From Bradyrhizobium sp. AS23.2 (GTDB lineage Bacteria > Pseudomonadota > Alphaproteobacteria > Rhizobiales > Xanthobacteraceae): DNA of 62,556 bases. Shown piece after piece: positions 35,698-44,567 of the stretch; the stretch's first letter is position 1, and every line of letters begins with the position of its first letter. The notes below the pieces were generated by a model. The model was not told the origin of the DNA, ran no database searches, and saw only the letters and a list, made by a program, of their open reading frames with translations. The stretch covers positions 1 to 62,556 of the forward strand of contig NZ_LGHM01000110.1 in the NCBI RefSeq assembly GCF_001908185.1. The letters run 5' to 3'. The position numbers and the translations under genes are program-made.

Positions 35698-38160
35698 TCA
35701 CAGCCGCGTCGTGCGAAGCCGCAGCGCATTTCCGACCACGCTGACCGAGGACAGCGCCATCGCGGCCGCGGCGATGATCGGTGATAGCAGCACGCCGAGC
35801 GTCGGATAGAGGATGCCGGCTGCGATCGGAATGCCGGCGGCGTTGTAGATGAAGGCGAAGAACAGGTTCTGCCGGATGTTGCTCATGGTCGCCTGCGACA
35901 GCTTTCGCGCGCGGACAATACCGGTGAGATCGCCCTTCAGAAGCGTGACGCCGGCGCTCTCCATCGCCACATCCGTGCCGGTGCCCATGGCGATGCCGAC
36001 CTCGGCTGCGGCCAGTGCGGGCGCGTCATTGACGCCGTCGCCGGCCATCGCGACGCTGCGGCCCGCCTTCTGCAGCTTCGTCACCACCGCGCTCTTCTGA
36101 TCCGGCAGCACCTCGGCCTCGACGGAAGCGATGCCGAGCCTGCGCGCCACCGCTTCCGCCGTGGTGCGGTTGTCGCCGGTCAGCATGATGACCTTGATGC
36201 CCTCGGCCGCCAGCGCCTTCAGCGCCTCCGGGGTCGAGGCCTTGACCGGATCGGCGATCGCGAACAGGCCGGAGAGCTTGTTGTCGACGGCCATGTTGAT
36301 CACGGTGGCGCCGTCCTGGCGCAGGCGTTCGGCCTCGGCGTCCAGCGCCGTCGTGTCGATGCCGATCGACCGCAGATATTTCGCGTTTCCGAGCACGATG
36401 CTCTTGCCGTCGACGTTGCCTGTCGCACCCCTGCCGGTGGGCGAGTCGAAATGCTCGACTTGCCCAAGAGCAAGTTGCTTTTCCTTCGCCGCGCGCACGA
36501 TCGCGTCGGCCAGGGGATGCTCGCTGGCGCGCTCGACGCTGGCTGCCAACCGCAGGATATCATCTTCCGCAAAGCCGGCTGCCGGGACGATCGCGACAAC
36601 CTTGGGCTTGCCCTCGGTCAGCGTGCCGGTCTTGTCGACCACGAGCGTGTCGATCTTCTCCATCCGCTCCAGCGCCTCGGCGTTCTTGATCAGCACGCCT
36701 GCCTGCGCGCCGCGGCCGACGCCGACCATGATCGACATCGGGGTCGCTAAGCCCAGGGCACAGGGGCAGGCAATGATCAGCACGCTGACGGCGGCGACCA
36801 GGCCGAAGGCCAGCCGCGGTTCCGGCCCGAACCAGGCCCAGGCGGCGAAGGCGACGATGGCGACGGCGATGACGGTCGGGACGAACCAGCCCGCGACCTG
36901 GTCGGCCAGGCGCTGGATCGGTGCGCGCGAGCGCTGCGCGTCCGCGACCATCTGCACGATCTGCGACAGCAGGGTCTCGCGCCCGACCTTGTCGGCACGC
37001 ATGATGAAGCTGCCGGACTGGTTGAGCGTGCCGGCGATCACCTTTGCACCTGGCTCCTTGGTGACCGGCATCGATTCGCCTGTTACGAGCGATTCGTCGA
37101 GCGAGGAACGGCCTTCGAGAATGATGCCGTCAACGGGCACTTTCTCGCCGGGGCGGACGCGCAAGGAATCGCCGGCATGGAGCGAATCGATCTCGACCTC
37201 GTGCTCGTTGCCGTCGGCATCGACGCGTCGCGCGGTCTTCGGCGCGAGCTGCAGCAGCGCCTTGATCGCGCCCGATGTCGCGTCGCGGGCGCGCAGCTCC
37301 AGCACCTGGCCGAGCAGCACCAGCACGGTGATGACCGCGGCGGCCTCGAAATAGACCGCGACCGCGCCTTCATGGCCGCGGAAGGTTGCGGGGAAAATCT
37401 GCGGCGCGATGGTGCCGATCAGGCTGTAGACATAGGCGACGCCGGTGCCCATCGCGATCAGCGTGAACATGTTGAGATTGCGCGTGAGCAGCGACTGCCA
37501 GCCGCGGACCAGAAACGGCCAACCGGCCCAGAACACCACGGGCGTGGCGAAGACGAGCTGGATCCAGTTCGACAGCGTCGGATCGATCCAGTTGTGTGGC
37601 CCGGCGAGATGGCCGCCCATCTCCAGCACCACGGCCGGCAGCGCCAGCGCGCCGCCGATCCAGAACCGCCGCGTCATGTCGGCGAGTTCGGGATTGGGTC
37701 CTGTGTCCAGGCTTGCCACTTCCGGCTCCAGCGCCATGCCGCAGATCGGGCAGCTTCCCGGACCGACCTGGCGGATCTCCGGATGCATTGGGCAGGTGTA
37801 GATCGTGCCCGCGGGCATCTCCGGCTCGGGCGCCCCGTCCTTGGCTAGATATTTGGCCGGATCAGCGGCGAATTTGGTGCGGCAGCCGGCCGAGCAGAAA
37901 TGGAAGGTCTCGCCGTGATGGTCGAAGCGGTGCTTTGAGGTCGCGGGATCGACCGTCATGCCGCAGACGGGATCAAGGACCTTTGTCGCGGCTGCGCCAA
38001 GGTCTTGGCCGTGGTGATGCGCATGGCCGGCATGATCGCCGTGTCCGCCGCAGCAGGACGAGGCCGCGGGCTTGGGAGCGGGCGGGGTGGCGTGAGCGGA
38101 ACAGCCGCATCCCGAATGAGCCTGCGTGTCGTGGTGATGCTTGTGTTCTGCGTCGTTCAT
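35698..38160 (-). CDS. copA: Copper-translocating P1B-type ATPase (CopA-like, YHS domain)
   Basis: An 820-residue pump. The N-terminus is His/Cys-rich (HKHHHDTQAHSGCGCSAH, CCGGHGDHAGHAHHH), followed by a YHS domain (DPVCGMTVDPATSKHRFDHH) and a short heavy-metal domain (YTCPMHPEIRQVGPGSCPIC). No classical HMA domain is seen. The core has LDESLVTGESMPVTKEPG, the ion motif CPCALGLATP, DKTGTLTEGKP with the phosphorylated Asp, SEHPLA, and GDGVNDAPALA. These point to Cu(I) or Ag(I) export. Start at 38160 puts GGAG nine bases upstream. It is divergent from csoR with an operator-like palindrome between. Confidence 0.95.
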   Translation of the reverse strand: MNDAEHKHHHDTQAHSGCGCSAHATPPAPKPAASSCCGGHGDHAGHAHHHGQDLGAAATKVLDPVCGMTVDPATSKHRFDHHGETFHFCSAGCRTKFAADPAKYLAKDGAPEPEMPAGTIYTCPMHPEIRQVGPGSCPICGMALEPEVASLDTGPNPELADMTRRFWIGGALALPAVVLEMGGHLAGPHNWIDPTLSNWIQLVFATPVVFWAGWPFLVRGWQSLLTRNLNMFTLIAMGTGVAYVYSLIGTIAPQIFPATFRGHEGAVAVYFEAAAVITVLVLLGQVLELRARDATSGAIKALLQLAPKTARRVDADGNEHEVEIDSLHAGDSLRVRPGEKVPVDGIILEGRSSLDESLVTGESMPVTKEPGAKVIAGTLNQSGSFIMRADKVGRETLLSQIVQMVADAQRSRAPIQRLADQVAGWFVPTVIAVAIVAFAAWAWFGPEPRLAFGLVAAVSVLIIACPCALGLATPMSIMVGVGRGAQAGVLIKNAEALERMEKIDTLVVDKTGTLTEGKPKVVAIVPAAGFAEDDILRLAASVERASEHPLADAIVRAAKEKQLALGQVEHFDSPTGRGATGNVDGKSIVLGNAKYLRSIGIDTTALDAEAERLRQDGATVINMAVDNKLSGLFAIADPVKASTPEALKALAAEGIKVIMLTGDNRTTAEAVARRLGIASVEAEVLPDQKSAVVTKLQKAGRSVAMAGDGVNDAPALAAAEVGIAMGTGTDVAMESAGVTLLKGDLTGIVRARKLSQATMSNIRQNLFFAFIYNAAGIPIAAGILYPTLGVLLSPIIAAAAMALSSVSVVGNALRLRTTRL

Positions 38161-38184
38161 TTCCATGCTCCGGCCTTGCAACCC

Positions 38185-38201
38185 ATACCCGGTAGGGGTA
38201 T
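38185..38201. promoter_or_regulatory. Candidate CsoR operator between copA and csoR
   Basis: ATACCC-GGTA-GGGGTAT, an inverted repeat with G/C tracts flanked by A/T, the form of CsoR/RcnR family operators. It lies in the 50-bp gap between the divergent starts and could repress both genes in the absence of copper. Confidence 0.65.
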
Positions 38202-38210
38202 ATAGACCTC

Positions 38211-38486
38211 ATGCGCAAAGACATCAAGGCATCCGTCGGAAAACGTCTCGGCCGGATCGAGGGCCAGGTTCGCGGCCTCTCGAAAATGGTCGAGGAGGAC
38301 CGTTACTGCATCGACATCGTGACGCAGATCTCGGCGGTGCGCGCCGCGCTGCGTCGGGTCGAGGAGGAGGTTTTGAAGGATCACGTCGCCCATTGCGTCG
38401 AGCATGCCATCGCAAGCGGCGACAAGGCCGATCAGCGCGAGAAGATCGCGGAGTTGATGGCGGTGATCGGACGGGCGGAACGATAA
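38211..38486 (+). CDS. csoR: CsoR-type metal-sensing transcriptional repressor
   Basis: A 91-residue all-helical repressor. The copper-site residues Cys33 (DRYCID), His58 and Cys62 (KDHVAHC) are spaced exactly as the Cys-His-Cys triad of CsoR, which fits copper rather than nickel or formaldehyde sensing. KRLGRIEGQVRGLSKMVEED is the family N-terminal signature. It is divergent from the copA-like pump, which it probably represses. Confidence 0.93.
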   Translation: MRKDIKASVGKRLGRIEGQVRGLSKMVEEDRYCIDIVTQISAVRAALRRVEEEVLKDHVAHCVEHAIASGDKADQREKIAELMAVIGRAER

Positions 38487-38490
38487 ATTT

Positions 38491-38620
38491 CCACCGTCAT
38501 TGCGAGGAGCGCAGCGACGAAGCAATCCAGACTGTCACGATGGAAAGACTCTGGATTGCTTCGCGGAGCCTGTCATCGGGCCGCGCTTTGCGCGGACCCG
38601 TTGGCTCGCAATGACGGTGG
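38491..38620. repeat. Palindromic intergenic repeat (CCACCGTCATTGCGAGG type)
   Basis: CCACCGTCATTGCGAG at the left and CTCGCAATGACGGTGG at the right are perfect inverted copies; GAAGCAATCCAGA and TCTGGATTGCTTC pair inside. Lies between convergent csoR and the YiiX-like gene. Confidence 0.92.
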
Positions 38621-38630
38621 GGTTGATGCC

Positions 38631-39581
38631 CTACGCTGCGAGCTTCTTGAGCAGGCGGAGATGCTCCAAGTCGGTGATGCGTTCGACCATCTCCGCGGGC
38701 TGCGCGGTTTCGGCCGTCACTTCTGCAGCCGAAATCTCAGCCGGCGCTTCTTCGTCAATCGCTTCAGGAACGAGCGGCGGCGAACTGAACGTTTCTGGAA
38801 ACACACCGAACGAGGCCGCTACCTCCTCGAGCGGCTTCTGCTTGTCGGACCAATGCAGGGCCGTGTAGTCGAAGCCGTGCACGATGGTGGGTTTGACGAC
38901 TTCGAAATAGGGCGAGATGTCGAAGTCGCGGGGCATGTAGAGCGAGGAATCGCGAATGTGCAGGATCTCGCGGCGGGCGGCGCGGCTGCCGGCCTTGGTG
39001 ATCTTCGGCAGGATCGGGTAGCGCACGGCGTCGAAGGCCTGCGCGATCAGCGCCGAGCAGATGATCTTGGTCGGGTCGCCCGAGCCGATCGCGATCATGC
39101 GCCGCCGCCAGCGCTGCGGCACCGGCACCGGGAACAGGAAGCGCATGAGGTCGATGATGTTCTTGGTGTCATAGCCGAAGCCGATGCGGTTGATCGCATA
39201 GCGGCAGACCGTAGTGCGGTCCTCATGGGATAGCCCGACCGGACGGCAGACCCGGGTGTGATACGGGAAGTATTTCGACAGCGGTGCGGAGGTGACGCCT
39301 TCGCCGATATTGGCCTCGATCAGCACATGCGGCTCGCCGTTGGGCTCTTCCGCGCCCTCGACCGGGCCGACATAGAGCGCGGCATGCGACCAGGTCGACT
39401 GCGTCAGATACTTGATGATGCCGGAGATGCGGTTATTGCCCTCGACCAGCAGCACGTCGCCCGGCTCGATGACGCCGCGCAGATGTTCCGGGTCGCTTGG
39501 CGTGAACGGCTCGTAGCCCGGCACCTCCTTCGAGAGGTACGCGGCAATCAGCTTGCCGACTGAATCTAAGACCGTCCCCAT
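38631..39581 (-). CDS. YiiX/YebB-like permuted NlpC/P60 cysteine hydrolase
   Basis: A 316-residue protein. The permuted papain fold is suggested by GDVLLVEGNNRISGIIKYL with STWSHAALYVG (catalytic His) near residues 45-75 and IICSALIAQAF (catalytic Cys) near 180. A Glu/Ala-rich tail follows. Proteins of this family act on peptidoglycan peptides or lipids; no signal peptide is seen. Start at 39581 has GGGGGAG upstream, better than the upstream Met at 39623. Confidence 0.82.
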   Translation of the reverse strand: MGTVLDSVGKLIAAYLSKEVPGYEPFTPSDPEHLRGVIEPGDVLLVEGNNRISGIIKYLTQSTWSHAALYVGPVEGAEEPNGEPHVLIEANIGEGVTSAPLSKYFPYHTRVCRPVGLSHEDRTTVCRYAINRIGFGYDTKNIIDLMRFLFPVPVPQRWRRRMIAIGSGDPTKIICSALIAQAFDAVRYPILPKITKAGSRAARREILHIRDSSLYMPRDFDISPYFEVVKPTIVHGFDYTALHWSDKQKPLEEVAASFGVFPETFSSPPLVPEAIDEEAPAEISAAEVTAETAQPAEMVERITDLEHLRLLKKLAA

Positions 39582-39773
39582 GTCGAACTCCCCCACGGCC
39601 TTTTCCGGCCGCCTTTTTTCCATTCTCTATCATGGTCGAAACGTGTTGCAATTCAGTTCATCGTTCTGTGAGATCAAGCACGATTGATTCACCATGATGG
39701 TTGCCGTGCAACACCAGATGCAGCAAGGTTCGCTGGCTGTTCCCTTTCGTCGCAAGTTCCCGGAAACCATGAC

Positions 39774-41162
39774 ATGACAATCACGCGGCGCGGTTTCCTT
39801 TCGGCGTCAGCGGCCCTTGCCGCGATGCCGGTCCTGCGCGTCACGGCCGCTACCTTGCCGCGCGACGCTGACATTGTCGTGATCGGCGCGGGAGCTGCGG
39901 GAATCGCCGCGGCGCGGCGCATCATGGCGGCCAACCGCAAGGTCGTGGTGGTGGAAGCGGCATCGCAGATCGGCGGCCGCTGCATCACGGACAGCACGAC
40001 CTTCGACACGCCGTTCGACCGCGGCGCGCGCTGGATGCACAACCCTGACACCAATCCGATGATCCGGCTGGCGCGCAGCGCCGGGCTCGAAGTGATTCAG
40101 GCGCCCTCAGGCCAGAAGATGCGGATCGGTCGCCGCAACGCCCGTGCGGGCGAGACCGAGGAATTTCTGGCGGCGCTGGTGCGTGCCAATCGGGCCATCG
40201 ACGAGGCCGCGCGCGGCAAGCTGGATAGCTCTTGCGCCTCCGTGCTGCCGAAGGATCTCGGCGATTGGGCCGGCGCGGTCGAGTTCGTGCTGGGCTCGAG
40301 CTTTGCCGGCAAGGATCTGAAGGAGCTGTCGGCGATCGACAAGGCGAGGGCGCAGGACCGAAATGCAGCGATCGCCTGCCGCCAGGGCTTGGGGACCCTG
40401 ATCACGAAGCTCGGCGAGCAGGCGCCGGTCGCGCTGTCGACGCCGGCGAGCCGGATCGCCTGGAGCAATCGCGACGTCAGCGTGGAGACGCAAGCCGGCA
40501 AGATCGCCGCCCGCGCCGCCATCGTCACGGTGTCGACCAACGTGCTCACCGCGGGCGCCATCAAATTCGCGCCCGATATCCCCAAGCGCACGCTCGATGC
40601 CGCGTCAAAGCTCACCCTCGGCAGCTACGATCACATCGTGCTGCAGCTGCCGGGCAATCCGCTCGGCCTGTCGCGCGACGACATCCTCATCGAGCAGAGC
40701 AATTCGACGCGCACGGCGCTGCTGTTCGCCAATATGGGCGGCTCGTCGCTGTGCTCGATCGATGTCGGCGGCTCGTTCGGCCGCGATCTCTCCGAGCAGG
40801 GGGAGAAGGCAATGGCGGCCTTCGCGAAGGAATGGATCACAAAACTGTTCGGCAGCGAAGCTGCGGCCGCCGTGCAGAAGACCAGCGCGACGCGCTGGAA
40901 CGCTTCGCCCTATGTCATGGGCGCGATGTCGGCGGCCGCTCCCGGCGGCCAGCTCTCGCGCAAGATCCTGACCGAGCCGATGGGCAATGTGTTCCTCGCC
41001 GGCGAAGCCACGCACGAGACGCTGTGGGGCACCGTCGACGGTGCCTGGGAAAGTGGCGAACGCGCCGCGGACGCAGCCCTCCGCAAGATCGGCGCGCTCA
41101 GGGACGAGCCCATCGAGGTGCCGACGCAGTCGACGAAGAAGCGCAGGGCACCGCGGCAGTAG
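39774..41162 (+). CDS. Exported FAD-dependent amine oxidase
   Basis: A 462-residue flavoprotein. A twin-arginine signal (MTITRRGFLSASAALAAMPV) leads into a FAD-binding Rossmann motif DIVVIGAGAAGIAAARRI, then VVVEAASQIGGRC and DRGARWMH, typical of the monoamine oxidase family; the C-terminal FAD contact FLAGEATHETLWGTVDGAW is also present. The Tat signal suggests a folded, FAD-loaded enzyme in the periplasm. Substrate unknown. The C-terminal tail is basic (STKKRRAPRQ). Confidence 0.9.
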   Translation: MTITRRGFLSASAALAAMPVLRVTAATLPRDADIVVIGAGAAGIAAARRIMAANRKVVVVEAASQIGGRCITDSTTFDTPFDRGARWMHNPDTNPMIRLARSAGLEVIQAPSGQKMRIGRRNARAGETEEFLAALVRANRAIDEAARGKLDSSCASVLPKDLGDWAGAVEFVLGSSFAGKDLKELSAIDKARAQDRNAAIACRQGLGTLITKLGEQAPVALSTPASRIAWSNRDVSVETQAGKIAARAAIVTVSTNVLTAGAIKFAPDIPKRTLDAASKLTLGSYDHIVLQLPGNPLGLSRDDILIEQSNSTRTALLFANMGGSSLCSIDVGGSFGRDLSEQGEKAMAAFAKEWITKLFGSEAAAAVQKTSATRWNASPYVMGAMSAAAPGGQLSRKILTEPMGNVFLAGEATHETLWGTVDGAWESGERAADAALRKIGALRDEPIEVPTQSTKKRRAPRQ

Positions 41163-41188
41163 GGCAAACAAGCCGCAACCTATTCAGC

Positions 41189-41324
41189 TGTCGTCCCGGA
41201 CAAGCGGAGCGCAGATCCGGGACCCATAACCACAGGGAGTAGTTTGACGAAGACTTGTGATTGTCAGCTCGCGCCACAACTTCTCCCTGGGGTTATGGGT
41301 CCCCGCGTTCGCGGGGACGACGGC
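41189..41324. repeat. Palindromic intergenic repeat (GTCGTCCCGGACAAGC type)
   Basis: GTCGTCCCGGAC at the left and CGCGTTCGCGGGGACGAC at the right; GGGACCCATAACCACAGGGAG pairs with CTCCCTGGGGTTATGGGTCCC. Lies between the convergent amine oxidase and TauE genes. Confidence 0.88.
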
Positions 41325-41332
41325 GGAGAGAG

Positions 41333-42103
41333 TTAGCGCAATATGCCGTCCAAAGCCGGTAGCCCGACGATGACCGCCATCGCGATCAACCCGTAGCAAA
41401 TCGCGCGAAAGACTTTCTCGCTGGCGCGTCCAAACAGCGAGGCGCCGAACGCGACGCCGATCGCATAGACCGGACCGACGATCAGCGAGAGCACCAGCGA
41501 TTCGCGCGAGATCAGTCCGGTGGTCGCGTAGCTGATCATCGAGAAGAAGTCCGACGCGCCGAAGAACAGCACGATGTTGGCGCGCGCGACGATCGGCGCG
41601 ATCGGGCGGCCGAGCCAATAGCCGACGATCGGCGGGCCGCCAGTCTGCGCCAGCCCGCTGCAGAAGCCCGAAAGGCCGCCGATGCCGACCGAGAGCCAGG
41701 CGTGATCCTTGCCGCGATAGCGCCAGCCCGATAGCAGCAGAAGCAAGAGCGCCGCGACGAAGCAGGAGATGATCCAACGCGTGGTGACTGGCTCGAGCAC
41801 GCTGAGGAAATAGGTGCCGACGGGCACGCCGACCAGCGCGCCCAGCACGATCACGGCGGTGGCCTTGCGGTCAGCCTTCCGCCACGCGTCCGGCAGCAGC
41901 GGCGCCGCCGCGACGAAATCGATGACGAGGAGCAGGGCCGCGACGAGCCGTGGCGGCGCTACGCTGCTCGCGAGCGGCATGAAGATCAGGGCCGAACCAA
42001 AGCCGGAGAATCCGCGCGCGGTGCCCGAGACGAAAGCGACGGCGCAGAGCGCCATCGCGATGGTGAGGCTGACGTCCTTCGAGAGGAGGTCCGTAAGCGT
42101 CAT
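41333..42103 (-). CDS. TauE/SafE family membrane exporter
   Basis: A 256-residue protein with about eight hydrophobic segments, for example ALCAVAFVSGTARGFSGFGS at the start and FVAALLLLLLSGW in the middle. Family marks: GFSGFGSALIFMPL, repeated as GLSGFCSGLAQTGGPPIVGY. The family moves sulfite, sulfoacetate or other small organic anions; the substrate here cannot be told. It stands alone next to pheST. Confidence 0.93.
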   Translation of the reverse strand: MTLTDLLSKDVSLTIAMALCAVAFVSGTARGFSGFGSALIFMPLASSVAPPRLVAALLLVIDFVAAAPLLPDAWRKADRKATAVIVLGALVGVPVGTYFLSVLEPVTTRWIISCFVAALLLLLLSGWRYRGKDHAWLSVGIGGLSGFCSGLAQTGGPPIVGYWLGRPIAPIVARANIVLFFGASDFFSMISYATTGLISRESLVLSLIVGPVYAIGVAFGASLFGRASEKVFRAICYGLIAMAVIVGLPALDGILR

Positions 42104-42116
42104 GCTTGATGATTCT

Positions 42117-42167
42117 GGAGCATGATGTTGTCCGAAAACCGCTTCACGCTCTTCGGCATCATGCTCT
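42117..42167. repeat. Short palindromic repeat (GAGCATGATG type)
   Basis: GAGCATGATG and CATCATGCTC flank TTGTCCGAAAACCGCTTCAC. Covers the last few codons of pheT and its downstream side. Diverged relative of 30795-30872. Confidence 0.7.
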
Positions 42168-44567
42168 CAGCGTGCCGCCGGTCTTCTTCGTGACCTCCGC
42201 CACGACCTTCGCGGCGACGGCCTCGATCTCCTGGTCGGTCAACGTCTTCTCGCGCGGCTGGATCGTCACCGCGATCGCGATCGACTTTCTGCCGTCATCG
42301 ATGCCCTTGCCCTCGTAGACGTCGAAGACATTCACGCCGGTGATCAGCTTCTTGTCGACAGCTTGCGCGGCGCGCACGATGTCGCCGGCCTTCACGCCGC
42401 GGTCAACGATGAAGGCGAAGTCGCGCGAGACCGGCTGGAACGCCGACAGCTCGATCACGGGCTTGGCGCGGGTCGGCTTCTTCTTCGCCTCGGGAATGCG
42501 ATCGAGAGTCACCTCGAACACCATCAGCGGGCCGTCGGCGCCGAGCGCCTCGAGCGCGCGCGGATGCACCTCGCCGAAATAGCCGAGCACGTTCTGCGGC
42601 CCGATCTGGATCGTGCCGGAGCGGCCCGGATGCAGCCATGTCGGTCCACCCGCGACGATCTGAAGCGCCTGCATCGGCGCGCCGGCGGCAGCCAGCACGG
42701 CCAGTGCATCGGCCTTGGCGTCGAAGACGTCAGCCTGCGCCGAGCCCGACCAGTGCCGGCCGAGACCTTCCGAGGAGGCAAAGCCGCGGCGGACGCCGCT
42801 CGCCGCCATGAACTGATCCTGCGGGCGGTCGCCCTTGAACACCTGGCCGACCTCGAACAGCGCCACATCGCCAGAGCCGCGATCGGCATTCGCCTGCGCC
42901 GCAGCGATCAGGCCCGCCAGGAGGGTCGGGCGCATGTCGGACAAATCCGACGCGATCGGGTTGGCCACTTCGAGTTCGCGCTGGCCGCCGCCGAACAGCT
43001 CAGCCGCAGACTTCGTGATGAAGGACCAGGTCACCGCTTCGATGATGCCGCGGCTCGCGAGCGCGCGCCTGGCGCGGCGGGTGCGGAGCTGGATCGGGGT
43101 CAGCACCGGCTTGCGCGCGTCCTCGCCACGTTCGAACGGCGTCATCGGCACCTTGTCGACACCGAAGATGCGCACGATTTCCTCGACGATGTCGGCCTTG
43201 CCGTGCACGTCGGAGCGCCACGACGGCACCGCGACCTTTACCACGGGACCCGGGCCCGCCATCATGAAGCCGAGATGGGTCAGGATGCGCTTCATCTCGG
43301 GCTGCGGCACCTCGATGCCGGAGAGACGCTTGACCTCGGTGACCGGGAATTCGATCACGCGGTCCTCGCCGAAGGCCTTGCCGACCACGACATTCTCGGA
43401 TGGCGCGCCGCCGCACATCTCCATCACGAGTTTCGTCGCGAGCTCGAGCCCCGGCACCATGAAAGCCGGATCGACGCCACGCTCAAAGCGGTACCGCGCA
43501 TCCGAGTTGATGCCGAGCTTGCGGCCGGTCTGCGCGATGTTGATCTCGTTCCACAGCGCCGATTCGATCAGCACGTCGGTCGTGTTCTCGTCGCAGCCCG
43601 AGGCCTCGCCGCCCATGATGCCGGCGAGCGATTCGACGCCGTGCTCATCCGCGATCACGCAGATGTTGGAATCGAGATTGTAGGTGCGGCCGTCGAGCGC
43701 GAGCAGCGTCTCGCCGTCGCGCGCGCGGCGCACGACGAGGTTGCCCCTCACCTTCTTCGCGTCGAACACATGCAGCGGTCGCGCGCGGTCGTAGGTCATG
43801 AAATTGGTGATGTCGACCAGCGCGTTGATCGGGCGCAGCCCGATCGCGGTCAGCCGCTTCTGCAGCCATTCCGGCGATGGGCGGTTCTTCACGCCGCGTA
43901 CGAGGCGCAGCGCGAAGCCCGGACACAGCGCGGCGTCCTCGACCGTGACCTTCACGGGGCAGGGGAATTCGCCCTTGATCGGCTTGATCGTCGGGTCCTT
44001 GAACTTGCCCATGTCGGCGGCGGCGAGGTCCCGCGCGATGCCGTGCACGCCGGTGCAGTCCTGCCGGTTCGGCGTCAGATTGATCTCGACCACGGGATCG
44101 CCGAGCGCGGCCCATTCGGCATATCCCGCGCCGATCGGCGCATCCGCGGGCAATTCCATGATGCCGTCATGGTCGTTCGAGATCTGAAGTTCAGCCGCCG
44201 AGCACAGCATGCCGCGGCTCTCGACGCCGCGGATGGTACCGATTCCGAGTGTGATGTCCTTGCCGGGAATGTAGGTGCCGGGCGGTGAGAACACGCTGAC
44301 GAGACCACTGCGCGCGTTCGGCGCTCCGCAGACGACCTGCACAGGCGCACCGCCGTCGCCAGTGTCGACCATGCAGACGCGCAACCGATCCGCGTTCGGA
44401 TGCTGCTCGGCGGAGATCACCTTGGCAATGGTGAAGGGCTTCAGCGCCTTCGCCTTGTCCTCGATGTTCTCGACCTCGAGCCCGATCATGGTGAGCTTGT
44501 CGGCGAGCTTTTCCAGCGGCTCGTCGGTCTCGAGATGATCCTTCAGCCAGGAGAGGGTGAATTTCAC
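42159..44567 (-). CDS. pheT: Phenylalanyl-tRNA synthetase beta subunit
   Basis: An 802-residue subunit. An N-terminal tRNA-binding domain (FTIAKVISAEQHPNADRLRV, about 45-64), B3/4 and B5 domains (VTEVKRLSGIEVPQPEMKRI), a catalytic-like core and a C-terminal ferredoxin-like anticodon domain (FQPVSRDFAFIVDRGVKAGD). It overlaps pheS by 4 bp (ATGA), indicating translational coupling of the two subunits. Confidence 0.98.
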   Translation of the reverse strand: MKFTLSWLKDHLETDEPLEKLADKLTMIGLEVENIEDKAKALKPFTIAKVISAEQHPNADRLRVCMVDTGDGGAPVQVVCGAPNARSGLVSVFSPPGTYIPGKDITLGIGTIRGVESRGMLCSAAELQISNDHDGIMELPADAPIGAGYAEWAALGDPVVEINLTPNRQDCTGVHGIARDLAAADMGKFKDPTIKPIKGEFPCPVKVTVEDAALCPGFALRLVRGVKNRPSPEWLQKRLTAIGLRPINALVDITNFMTYDRARPLHVFDAKKVRGNLVVRRARDGETLLALDGRTYNLDSNICVIADEHGVESLAGIMGGEASGCDENTTDVLIESALWNEINIAQTGRKLGINSDARYRFERGVDPAFMVPGLELATKLVMEMCGGAPSENVVVGKAFGEDRVIEFPVTEVKRLSGIEVPQPEMKRILTHLGFMMAGPGPVVKVAVPSWRSDVHGKADIVEEIVRIFGVDKVPMTPFERGEDARKPVLTPIQLRTRRARRALASRGIIEAVTWSFITKSAAELFGGGQRELEVANPIASDLSDMRPTLLAGLIAAAQANADRGSGDVALFEVGQVFKGDRPQDQFMAASGVRRGFASSEGLGRHWSGSAQADVFDAKADALAVLAAAGAPMQALQIVAGGPTWLHPGRSGTIQIGPQNVLGYFGEVHPRALEALGADGPLMVFEVTLDRIPEAKKKPTRAKPVIELSAFQPVSRDFAFIVDRGVKAGDIVRAAQAVDKKLITGVNVFDVYEGKGIDDGRKSIAIAVTIQPREKTLTDQEIEAVAAKVVAEVTKKTGGTLRA

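Noticed and set aside
35063..38486. Common nickel/copper operon of nikR, copA and csoR
   Set aside because: nikR is separated from the pump by a long palindromic repeat and its own leader, and csoR is divergent with a copper-type triad; nothing ties nikR to this pump.
42363..44288. 641-codon open frame antisense to pheT
   Set aside because: Arg/His/Asp-rich shadow translation; pheT is complete and conserved on the other strand.
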